Of a DNA stretch of 21,513 nt, positions 15,197 through 21,513 are shown one piece after another. The stretch is from a virus. A model generated the notes under the pieces. The model was not told the origin of the DNA, ran no database searches, and saw nothing but the letters and a program-made list of their open reading frames with translations. Location: positions 1-21,513 of IMG/VR virus record IMGVR_UViG_3300047472_000010, one strand, 5' to 3'. Both the position numbers and the translations under genes were made by a program. How positions within the stretch are numbered: the first letter of the stretch is position 1; every line of letters begins with the position of its first letter.

Positions 15197-15223
15197 AAAA
15201 AAGGGCCCCACAAGGGGCCCTTT
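15197..15223 (-). terminator. Intrinsic terminator inside the late operon, before the major tail gene
   Basis: On the minus strand: GGGCCCC (15220-15214), loop TTGT, GGGGCCC (15209-15203), then TTTTTT (15202-15197). The stem is perfect, extended by three A-T pairs. It lies in the 76-base spacer between the tail terminator gene and the major tail gene, its T run ending 25 bases before the ATG. It would stop most unmodified transcripts before the tail genes. Confidence 0.85.
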
Positions 15224-15247
15224 GGTCTGGCTAAGCCAGGGGGGTAA

Positions 15248-15634
15248 TCAGTCCTCTACGAAGAAGACTGTGATCTCCCCGCCGTAGACGTGCTCGCTCG
15301 ATGTCGAGTCCGGGTAGTACCGGGGAGAGGAAATCTCGGCAACGTCGAGAATCTGAGCGTTACCGATGACTTGGCCGGGCAGGTCTTCTAGGAAGTGCTC
15401 GCGGCAGATATAGGCCAGGCCGGCCGCCTGGGCACGGTCCTGGTCGTAAACGTCGTACTCGATGTCAGCGCGGTCCATGCGGTCACGAACCATGCGGAAG
15501 CCACCGGAGTGGTTGAGGTAGATGGTGGTGTCTCCGACCTCACGGCCCACCAGGTCGCCCGTGGGTGCGTCCTCCGGGATGTCCTGGAGTGTCCTGAGGT
15601 ACTGCCACACCAGGTCAACGGGGTCCAGTTTCAT
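15248..15634 (-). CDS. Probable tail terminator protein
   Basis: Encodes 128 residues. It begins with MKLDPVDLVWQYLRTLQD, a helix common at the start of tail terminators, and continues with alternating strands and the helix QDRAQAAGLAYICREHFLED, ending in a strand (GGEITVFFVED). This agrees in size, fold pattern and place with gpU-like tail terminators, which cap the tail tube and join it to the head. The ATG overlaps the previous stop by four bases (ATGA). It is the last gene before the internal terminator. Confidence 0.7.
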   Translation of the reverse strand: MKLDPVDLVWQYLRTLQDIPEDAPTGDLVGREVGDTTIYLNHSGGFRMVRDRMDRADIEYDVYDQDRAQAAGLAYICREHFLEDLPGQVIGNAQILDVAEISSPRYYPDSTSSEHVYGGEITVFFVED

Positions 15635-15984
15635 TCGACCCTCGCTCTCTCCAGAGCGCGCTTCAGGTAGTGGCGCCCGGGATGCCTGCGGCCACCTCGG
15701 TCCTTCCAGCCACGCTCTTGGAGCATCGCGTGCTTCACGTCCCGGTCAGGCTCAATGAGCACCTGGCCGTACCACTGGTTGAACATGGTCACGAAGGTTT
15801 CGATGTGCGGGGGAATGGTGTTCCAGTGCGGCTTGGTGCGGGCCCGAGGAGCAAGGGCCTTGGCGAAGGTCGCAATGTCCTCGGTGCGGAGGGCCACCAG
15901 GTCGCGGACCTCGTCATTCATGAGGAACTGCTCTTCCCACCCGCGATTCATACGCAGGGTGAACTTCACTTCAGCGTCAGCCAT
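15631..15984 (-). CDS. HK97 gp10-like head-tail joining / minor capsid protein
   Basis: Encodes 117 residues from the ATG at 15984 (MADAEVKFTLRMNRGWEEQFL), which overlaps the upstream TAA by one base. A longer reading from 16041 would run into the previous gene and is unlikely. The ending PGRHYLKRALERARVE, preceded by WKDRGGRRHPG, is basic and typical of gp10-like proteins at this position. It presumably helps complete the neck or tail joining. Identity is by position and the RHYLKRAL-type ending, not by a firm domain match. Confidence 0.6.
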   Translation of the reverse strand: MADAEVKFTLRMNRGWEEQFLMNDEVRDLVALRTEDIATFAKALAPRARTKPHWNTIPPHIETFVTMFNQWYGQVLIEPDRDVKHAMLQERGWKDRGGRRHPGRHYLKRALERARVE

Positions 15985-16313
15985 TAGCGCCTCACCCTCC
16001 GTGCCTGTAGGTAGATGTGGGAGAGGGAGCCTTGACGCCATACGCGCGGCTCTGACCTCACCTCGTACGTGATGCCGTCGACCACAAGCCGGTCCGTCGA
16101 GTCGACGTTGGCTGTGGGAGGCAGGAAGACCTTGACGTGGATGTCCGTCGTCTCTCGCTTAGGAGAGTCCGCCTCCGTGGTGGAGGCCGGTTGGACCGAA
16201 GCCGAACCGGCCCACACCTTCACGGCGTTGCCCCAGTCACGTTGCTTCGTGTAGGCATCCGCAACGATCTCTGCGCGATAGACCTCGGCGAAGTCAGTGA
16301 AGTGACGGGGCAT
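15984..16313 (-). CDS. Probable head-tail stopper (head closure protein)
   Basis: Encodes 109 residues, mostly predicted strands: EIVADAYTKQRDWGN, VKVWAGSASVQPAS, TTDIHVKVFLPP, DRLVVDGITYEVRSEPRVW and IYLQARRVRR. The size, the DRLVVDGITYEV strand pair near the C-terminus and the place just after the connector gene fit the gpFII/gp16-like stopper family, which seals the head after packaging. AGGAG is about six bases upstream of the ATG at 16313. Confidence 0.65.
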   Translation of the reverse strand: MPRHFTDFAEVYRAEIVADAYTKQRDWGNAVKVWAGSASVQPASTTEADSPKRETTDIHVKVFLPPTANVDSTDRLVVDGITYEVRSEPRVWRQGSLSHIYLQARRVRR

Positions 16314-16321
16314 GCAGACTC

Positions 16322-16675
16322 CTAGCAGTCGTAGCGGCGAAGGGGGAGTGAACCGACCTTGCGCCGGTACTTGCTCAGTGCCGTTCTGGTGTCCCGAGAG
16401 AGGCCCTGGTTTGAAGCGGTCTGACCGAACTGGGTCTCCAGCTCGCCAGTGCGCTCCAAGATCACGCCAGGGCTAACGGACAGCCAGCGGATTACCTCGG
16501 CACACACGACCGTCTTGAAGATGGCCGGGGGAGCAGTCCTGTCCCATGTGCCGGTGCAGTATTCGGAGACGAACGCGGACGCGTCGTCAATGAACGCCTC
16601 TACGCGAGGCTTCTCGTCGTCAGCGAGTGGCCGCCCAAGGCGGGCGGCCACATCGTCTGAGGTGGCAAATGCCAT
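16322..16675 (-). CDS. Head-tail connector (gp6/gp15-like adaptor)
   Basis: Encodes 117 residues. MAFATSDDVAARLGRPLADDEKPRVEAFIDDASAFV is the characteristic helical start of small head-tail adaptors, followed by the helix AIFKTVVCAEVIRWLSVSPGV and the ending LSKYRRKVGSLPLRRYD, which is common in actinophage connectors. It should form a ring under the portal. GGGAGG lies three or four bases before the ATG, after a weak TCCCT/AGGGA inverted repeat. Confidence 0.78.
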   Translation of the reverse strand: MAFATSDDVAARLGRPLADDEKPRVEAFIDDASAFVSEYCTGTWDRTAPPAIFKTVVCAEVIRWLSVSPGVILERTGELETQFGQTASNQGLSRDTRTALSKYRRKVGSLPLRRYDC

Positions 16676-16704
16676 GTCCCTCCCTTCAGTTAGGGAAGGT
16701 CAGG

Positions 16705-17769
16705 TCAGCCAGCGGCAGGCGTGTTGTGGGCGGTGATCTCCGCCTCGACGCCCTGAGCGACCAGGAGCTGTTCCGGGCGGCACACCTTCGCGTCGTAGAT
16801 CACGCGGGACTTGACCGCGCTGGTGAACGTCTTCTCCGGGTTGTACGCCGCCATCTCGGCGAACGGCACGACGACGGAGACCGCGGAGGTCGAGCCCATG
16901 AACAGGTCGACGCTCGTGAACTTCTCGTTGCCCTTCTTGATGACCGGCGAGGACGGGCGGGCGTGGTTGCCCAGCGCGTTCGCGACCACGACCGGCAGGC
17001 CGAGAATCGAGCCGATCTGACCGGAGGCCACGACCGAACCGCCACCGCCGTGCTGCGATGCGTCGATGAACTTCTCGTCCCGCAGGAGGAGAGAGCGCAT
17101 GCGCGGGGAGACGAACAGGTACCGGTCCTGCGGAGCAGAGCGGGTGTCCAGCACCTCAAGCATCTTCACCACGTAGTCGTAGACCGACAGCTTGTCCGTG
17201 TCGGGGGCGTTCACGTCAGTCGCCTGAACCTTGGAGATGGCACCCAGCTCCAGCGAGGGGAGACCGGACACGGTGGCGGAACGATTCTCCGCGCCGTTCA
17301 GGTCCTTGCCCTGAAGAGCCGCGAGCAGGGTGAGCGCAACCAGCTCGTCAATGGCAAGCGCGGTCTGACGCGCACGCTGCGAGACCAGGTTGGACATCAG
17401 GTCGATGCCGCCCTTGGTCTGGAGCTGGTGAAGAGCGTCGATCTCCAGGTGGAAGCTGGAGCCCTTCGCGACGGTCATCTTCATGTACTCAAGGGCCGCG
17501 TGGTCGGCGTCACCGATCTCGCCGTATGCCTTCACCAGGCCCTTGTCAGAAACGGTCCCGTCAACGAAGTGCGGGATTCGGATTACGTCTCCCTCGCGCT
17601 TGAACTCGCCCTCATACTGGCGGTTCGTGAACGGGGAGGCACCGAGGATAAGGTTTTCCTCGATATCGGCAATGAGCTGGGAAGTCCAGACCTCGGGAAT
17701 GAACTGACCCTGCGTGGTCTGGAGCTGACCGGCACCAGTGTTATTGCCAGCCTGAGAAAGAAATGCCAT
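16705..17769 (-). CDS. Major capsid protein (HK97 fold, P22-coat-like group)
   Basis: Encodes 354 residues. Features are the N-terminal PEVWTSQLIADIEENLILGASPF, the strand pair EGDVIRIPHFVDG and the long helix LVSQRARQTALAIDELVALTLLAAL, then YVVKMLEVLDTRSAPQDRYLFVSPRMRSLLL and the C-terminal MAAYNPEKTF and SRVIYDAKVCRP. These are usual for coat proteins of actinophages with a separate scaffold. It lies right after the scaffold gene. No protease gene precedes it and there is no obvious cleavage delta domain. GAGG lies about six bases before the ATG. It is expected to be the most abundant virion protein. Confidence 0.92.
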   Translation of the reverse strand: MAFLSQAGNNTGAGQLQTTQGQFIPEVWTSQLIADIEENLILGASPFTNRQYEGEFKREGDVIRIPHFVDGTVSDKGLVKAYGEIGDADHAALEYMKMTVAKGSSFHLEIDALHQLQTKGGIDLMSNLVSQRARQTALAIDELVALTLLAALQGKDLNGAENRSATVSGLPSLELGAISKVQATDVNAPDTDKLSVYDYVVKMLEVLDTRSAPQDRYLFVSPRMRSLLLRDEKFIDASQHGGGGSVVASGQIGSILGLPVVVANALGNHARPSSPVIKKGNEKFTSVDLFMGSTSAVSVVVPFAEMAAYNPEKTFTSAVKSRVIYDAKVCRPEQLLVAQGVEAEITAHNTPAAG

Positions 17770-17788
17770 AGGTTACCTCACGGGTTTG

Positions 17789-18385
17789 TCAGATTTCGCC
17801 TCGCATAAGGGCGTCGAGCTGACCCGCCTTGCGGGCAGCATTGATCTCCTGCGGGGACATGCGGGAAAGGTCGTCGCGGCCGAGCTGCTGCACTCCGGAA
17901 CCGCCCTGACGACCAAGGCCGAGGCCCTGTTCGAATTCAGGCTCAGCGACCGGCTTAGGGAGGGACGAGACGAAATTGCCGATCAGGTCGGCATTCACAG
18001 AGCCGTCCTCACCGAGGAACTTCGAGAGGTTCAGGAACTCGGCGGAAGGCAGCTCGACACCGACCTTTGCGGCCTGTGCACGAAGCTCGGCATCAGCAAG
18101 CCGAGTGCCGTATTCGGCAAGAGCCGCGGATCGGGCCTGCGCCTTGGCAGTCTCGACGGCCTTTTCGGCGTCGGTCATGCCAGCCGTCTTGAGCTGGTCT
18201 CGCTCCGCAGAGGCGTCCTTCCACCGCTGTTCGTTCGTGCGGGAAAGGGACTTCCACTTGTCGACCTCGGCCTGAAGGGCTTCGAGGTTCGGCGTCTGAG
18301 GGGTGCCGGCCTCGCCGGTCTCAGCGCCCTCGGTGGAAGCGGTGCCTGCGTTCTGAGCGTTCTCGTCCATGCGTGATCCATCCAT
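17789..18385 (-). CDS. Capsid scaffold protein
   Basis: Encodes 198 residues from ATG 18385, or 193 from ATG 18370 (MDENAQN). Neither start has a strong ribosome binding site, and the longer one is only 12 bases after a terminator. A disordered Gly/Ala/Thr N-terminus is followed by coiled coil (ALQAEVDKWKSLSRTNEQRW through ERDQL), a second helix (AEKAVETAKAQARSAALAEY) and a C-terminal SRMSPQEINAARKAGQLDAL, typical of actinophage scaffolds that bind the coat protein. It is very highly charged and sits directly upstream of the coat gene. It should assemble the procapsid and then leave. Confidence 0.85.
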   Translation of the reverse strand: MDGSRMDENAQNAGTASTEGAETGEAGTPQTPNLEALQAEVDKWKSLSRTNEQRWKDASAERDQLKTAGMTDAEKAVETAKAQARSAALAEYGTRLADAELRAQAAKVGVELPSAEFLNLSKFLGEDGSVNADLIGNFVSSLPKPVAEPEFEQGLGLGRQGGSGVQQLGRDDLSRMSPQEINAARKAGQLDALMRGEI

Positions 18386-18396
18386 TTCGGTGCATC

Positions 18397-18421
18397 AAAA
18401 AAGGCCCCCATTCCGGGAGCC
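18397..18421 (-). terminator. Intrinsic terminator inside the late operon, before the scaffold gene
   Basis: On the minus strand: GGCTCCC (18421-18415), a five-base loop, GGGGGCC (18409-18403) with one G-T pair, then TTTTTT (18402-18397). It lies between the portal stop (18446) and scaffold start. The bases after the T run, GATGC, are the same as after the terminator before the endolysin gene. Confidence 0.8.
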
Positions 18422-18445
18422 TGCGTAATGAAAAGGATTAAGGGA

Positions 18446-19906
18446 TCAACCCTTAACCGGGTTCACAGCCTTGCGGGCTGCGTTACCAGAATTGCCCTGC
18501 GGCTGCTTGACGGCAGCCTTCTGGACATCCGAGCTAGGCTGGCCGGCCTGCTCGTTGGCCTGCTGAGCCGGATTGGGGAACTTCTTCGCCAGGTCCATTG
18601 CGGCCTTGGCGTCGTCCTCCCGCATCGACTTAAAGCGGGCGATCTGCTGCGGTGTGTAACCCGCATCGGAAAGAAGCTGGTCTGTCGGAACACCGATCAT
18701 CTTCAGCTTCAGAAGTGCATCCATGTGTTGGCTTTCGGTCCGATTCTCCGGGTCACGCCAAATGACCTCGGCACTCCAAGCCTCAGCACGCTTATCCTTC
18801 ATGACCTTGAAGGCCAGGCGCATTACGCGCTCCCAGCCCTCTCCGAAATGGAGCATGCGTTCACGAGTCTTGGCTATCAGACCAGCCTCAGCGGCGGTTA
18901 TGGACTCCCCAGAGGGAGCCGCACCACCGTTGTTCAGGAAGTAATGGAAGGGGATACGGCTCGTGCTCGCCATGTGCTGAACGAGCATGTCTGCCAGCTT
19001 GACGTAATTCCCCAGGTCGGCTGCCTCGAACTGGCCGAACTTCACGTTCGGGTCCTCAGCCTGAAGCAGCTTGTCTACGGCAATCTTGAAAGGCTCGACC
19101 GGATTACCTGTGGCGTCCTCCACGATTTCCAGGCCAGTGACATACCTTTGCGGCCAGGCCGCATACTCACTCGCCAGGAGAGCGTCAGACACGATCTTGT
19201 TCACCGCGTCCTGAAGCGGGATGACCGTGGTCAGGTCCGACAGAGGCTCACCTGTGAGGCGGGACCTGTTGTTCAGGGGAATGACAGGCACTTCGCCCAG
19301 GGGGTTCTTCACGGACTTGGCGGCCGAGGGGTTGGCCCAGCCGAAGGTGCCGGCCTGGAAGGTGTAGACGCGGTTGGCGAACCACAGAGTCGACCACTGG
19401 CGGCCCCAGTCGTCGGTGTAGAACTTCGCCGCGGCCTCGATCTCTCGACGGCTGCCAGGCTTGTACTGCACGACGACGTTCTCTGCCGACTCCAGCGTGA
19501 TCGTGGGCTTGCCGTCAGAGTCGGCCCACACCACAGCGAAGGCAGTGCCGTGGATCATCGCGTCCAGGTGGCCAGCGTTGGACTCCGCATCGAGGAAGTT
19601 CCGCTGCCAGATGTCCCGAGCGTCCTTGTCCGCGTCAGGCTCGTCCGTCATACGGAAGCCGTCGATGGCCAAGCGCTCGTTGACGCTGTCGATGATCAGG
19701 CCACAGAAGTTGTCCCGCCACTTCTCGAAGATGTGGCCGAACTCGTTAAGGTGCCGCGCCTGCGCGAACACCAACTTCTGATGCTCCCCGTCGTAGTAGG
19801 CCGAATGACGCCGGTACCCCGTCCGGTGCCTCAGCAGCTTCGAGTGCAGATACTCAAGCCACTGAAGAGGATTACTCGGGACAGAGGCAATAACCGGTTC
19901 GCTCAT
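18446..19906 (-). CDS. Portal protein (SPP1 gp6-like)
   Basis: Encodes 486 residues, normal for the family. Typical features are the early YYDGEHQKLVFAQ, then DNFCGLIIDSVNERLAIDGF, the wing (VVWADSDGKPTITLES), VIPLQDAVNKIVSDALLASEYAAWPQRYVTG across the stem/crown entry, and PFHYFLNNGGAAPSGESITAAEAGLI, a strongly conserved portal motif. The C-terminal 50 residues are Ala/Gln/Lys-rich and disordered. Twelve copies form the ring at one vertex through which the terminase pumps DNA. It begins directly after the terminase stop codon (TAG then ATG), so expression is coupled. No MuF-type minor head gene follows. Confidence 0.93.
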   Translation of the reverse strand: MSEPVIASVPSNPLQWLEYLHSKLLRHRTGYRRHSAYYDGEHQKLVFAQARHLNEFGHIFEKWRDNFCGLIIDSVNERLAIDGFRMTDEPDADKDARDIWQRNFLDAESNAGHLDAMIHGTAFAVVWADSDGKPTITLESAENVVVQYKPGSRREIEAAAKFYTDDWGRQWSTLWFANRVYTFQAGTFGWANPSAAKSVKNPLGEVPVIPLNNRSRLTGEPLSDLTTVIPLQDAVNKIVSDALLASEYAAWPQRYVTGLEIVEDATGNPVEPFKIAVDKLLQAEDPNVKFGQFEAADLGNYVKLADMLVQHMASTSRIPFHYFLNNGGAAPSGESITAAEAGLIAKTRERMLHFGEGWERVMRLAFKVMKDKRAEAWSAEVIWRDPENRTESQHMDALLKLKMIGVPTDQLLSDAGYTPQQIARFKSMREDDAKAAMDLAKKFPNPAQQANEQAGQPSSDVQKAAVKQPQGNSGNAARKAVNPVKG

Positions 19907-21469
19907 CTAGAAACCCACCACTCTGGATCGTCGTTTCTTCAGCCGCCCATCTGCGATGGCGTCAGCCCTCGCCTCGAACGCGAGAATTGAGCACACCGCT
20001 AGGTCGATCTTCTTTTTGGACCGGGGAGAATCCTTGATGATCAAGGCCCCCTGGGGAACTTCGCGGGTAACCGCGTTGATCACGTGGCGGGTTATGTCCT
20101 CGTCGCCGTCGTGCTTCAAGTCCTGAACCATGGCGGCAGAACGGAAACGTTCCGTCGCCTGCGCCATGCGTGTTGGCTTGTTGGTCCAGTACTCGTAAAC
20201 GATGTCGTCGCCGTACTCGATAGACCAACGGCCAATGGCTTCCTGCCAGTAGGGCGGGTCACCGTAGAACCATTCGACCTTGTACGTGCGGAAGGCATTC
20301 GCTATCGCGGCCTCAACCGCGAGGACATCGACTTCCCAGTCAGGCTGGTTCGGGTTCCGCGGATTCTCCTGAAGGTGCAACAGGAACAACTTGCCGTCCC
20401 GAAGTCGACACCCCACCGCGCCTGTCGCGTCTCCACGCAACGACCCATCGAATCCGATGGCTATCTGGTCACCAGGAAGGATCGGATCGTCCTCCGCGAG
20501 GCACAGATCCCACTCATCCTTGGACATCCAGCCGTCAGCGTTCTCCTGAATGTTGTTCAGGTAGAAGCGGTATGCGACGGCAGCTGGTGTACGCGGGTCC
20601 TGGATCGCGTCGGCGATGCCTTCAACGCCGACCCAGTGGGAGTCCCCGTAGGCGTCGATGATGGCCGCAATGACCGCCTCACGGTCCTTGAGGTCTACGT
20701 CCTTCTCGGCCTCCACGCAGTCGTAGAGGAGGCGTGCAGCGGTCCCGAGGACGGCTTCATGCGTCCGCTGGGCAATGCTGTTTTCGTTGGGGTTATAGGC
20801 GTTCGTCGTCTCGATCAGACGAGAACCGGCACCCGCTGTCTTCTGCACATTTCGGTCGAGCGTTTCCCAGACGTATACGCCCTGGTTCGACTCAATCCAG
20901 TGATGGACCTCGTCACACACGACAAAGGATGGCCGGGCACCTTCCAATCCACGAGAGGAAGACGTAACCGGCTCGATACGACCGGGCCGGCCATCCTTGA
21001 ACTGGATCAGGCCCTTGCCGATTTCGATGTTGTACTCAGCCTCGGCAGGAGACTCAGCCAGCATTCCGCGAATCATGTCGCGGGTGTTAGCCGTCTGATC
21101 CAAAGAGGTGGCAGCAATCTGCACCAGAGGGAGCGGCACTCGCTTGCCGACAGGCATGCCGTTCTCATCGAAGTGAGAGAACCTAGCCGGGCCTACGAAC
21201 TCAACAATGCAGAGTGCGGCGAGAAGTGGCGTCTTCCCCCACCCCTTAGCCCTACGTAGGGCCGCGGTGCGGTACAGCCAACGACCATTCTCGTCAATCG
21301 CGTACATCCAAAGGACGAAGCGCAATTGCTCAGGAGTGAACTTCCACGGCTGGCCGGCGTCCTCGCCGTCAGGCTGGACAATGTATTTCTGGGCCCACCG
21401 AATGATCTGGTAGCCGAGACTCCTAGTCGGGTGTGGGACGCCCTTCGGAATGTTTCCCGTCTGAGGCAT
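19907..21469 (-). CDS. Terminase large subunit
   Basis: Encodes 520 residues. The ATPase domain has Walker A AKGWGKT (74-80) and Walker B FVVCDE (182-187, with catalytic Glu187), plus a coupling-type motif (LIETTNAYNP, about 218-227). The nuclease domain has acidic residues Asp341 (GFDGSLRGDATG), Asp404 (FYGDPPYW) and Asp489 (KKIDLAVCSILAFEA), an RNase H-like arrangement. It cuts concatemers and pumps DNA through the portal. AGGAGG is about ten bases before the ATG at 21469; no in-frame upstream start exists because TGA precedes. The C-terminus is basic (KKRRSRVVGF). I found no TTA codon in it. Confidence 0.95.
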   Translation of the reverse strand: MPQTGNIPKGVPHPTRSLGYQIIRWAQKYIVQPDGEDAGQPWKFTPEQLRFVLWMYAIDENGRWLYRTAALRRAKGWGKTPLLAALCIVEFVGPARFSHFDENGMPVGKRVPLPLVQIAATSLDQTANTRDMIRGMLAESPAEAEYNIEIGKGLIQFKDGRPGRIEPVTSSSRGLEGARPSFVVCDEVHHWIESNQGVYVWETLDRNVQKTAGAGSRLIETTNAYNPNENSIAQRTHEAVLGTAARLLYDCVEAEKDVDLKDREAVIAAIIDAYGDSHWVGVEGIADAIQDPRTPAAVAYRFYLNNIQENADGWMSKDEWDLCLAEDDPILPGDQIAIGFDGSLRGDATGAVGCRLRDGKLFLLHLQENPRNPNQPDWEVDVLAVEAAIANAFRTYKVEWFYGDPPYWQEAIGRWSIEYGDDIVYEYWTNKPTRMAQATERFRSAAMVQDLKHDGDEDITRHVINAVTREVPQGALIIKDSPRSKKKIDLAVCSILAFEARADAIADGRLKKRRSRVVGF

Positions 21470-21482
21470 CCCACATCACCTC

Positions 21483-21513
21483 CTATGCGTCGTTAAGCAG
21501 CTTGAACAGCTCC
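21483..21513 (-). CDS. 3' end of the upstream gene, probably terminase small subunit
   Basis: Partial gene cut by the right edge. Its last nine codons read ELFKLLNDA and end in TAG at 21483-21485. The TAG is followed at once by the AGGAGG of the large terminase gene, so the two are in one operon with tight spacing. The small terminase is the usual neighbour here, but too little sequence is present to identify it. Confidence 0.5.
   Translation of the reverse strand, partial: ELFKLLNDA

Noticed and set aside
15172-15213. Longer start of the major tail protein (MWGPFLFP...).
   Set aside because: The extension is encoded by the terminator hairpin and spacer; the ATG at 15171 has a proper ribosome binding site.
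15985-16041. Nineteen-residue N-terminal extension of the gp10-like protein.
   Set aside because: It overlaps the stopper gene; the ATG at 15984 forms the one-base stop/start overlap usual in this operon.
18440-18454. AAGGG/CCCTT inverted repeat over the portal stop codon.
   Set aside because: Short, weak stem next to a much better terminator; probably chance.
18428-19990. A 520-codon plus-strand frame opposite the portal gene.
   Set aside because: Codon-aligned antisense shadow of the portal gene, which has family-specific motifs.

Overview
The window looks like the late (virion structure and lysis) half of a siphovirus genome that infects Streptomyces or a close relative. The DNA is GC-rich, codons end mostly in G or C, rare Leu/Ser codons are avoided, and the gene order is the classic one for long non-contractile tails. 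The order and products (small terminase tail, large terminase, SPP1-type portal, scaffold, capsid, connectors, tail genes, CHAP lysin) fit R4-like (Arequatrovirinae-type) Streptomyces phages. That assignment is recalled from family knowledge, not from a search. I cannot tell a free phage from an intact prophage.

Reading on the minus strand from right to left: the last codons of an unidentified gene, probably the small terminase subunit (21483-21513); large terminase; portal; scaffold; major capsid protein; four short head-tail connector genes; major tail protein; two tail assembly chaperone frames joined by a canonical -1 slippery heptamer; a 1705-residue tape measure protein with a lytic transglycosylase domain; distal tail protein; Gp37-like tail protein; a minor tail protein; an SGNH-hydrolase tail protein; a CHAP-hydrolase/fibre fusion; a small membrane/coiled-coil protein; a CHAP-LysM endolysin; and a holin-like protein. 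Genes are packed, often with 1-4 bp overlaps. Three good intrinsic terminators sit inside this operon, just upstream of the scaffold, major tail and endolysin genes.

The left 1.2 kb runs the other way. Two plus-strand genes, a membrane-anchored exported protein (269-742) and a 93-residue orphan (848-1129), converge on the late operon at a strong bidirectional terminator (1141-1180). Upstream of the first one lie four GC-rich hairpins within about 190 bases. The far left edge may hold the 3' end of another plus-strand gene.

Functionally, the terminase packages DNA through the portal into a scaffolded HK97-fold head, and the connector genes join the head to a tail whose length is set by the tape measure. 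Four envelope-active enzymes are visible: transglycosylase in the tape measure, SGNH esterase-like tail protein, CHAP tail fusion, and CHAP-LysM lysin. The two CHAP genes are paralogues. I saw no tRNA, CRISPR array, insertion sequence, integrase or repressor in the window, and no stretch over 300 bases without a gene.
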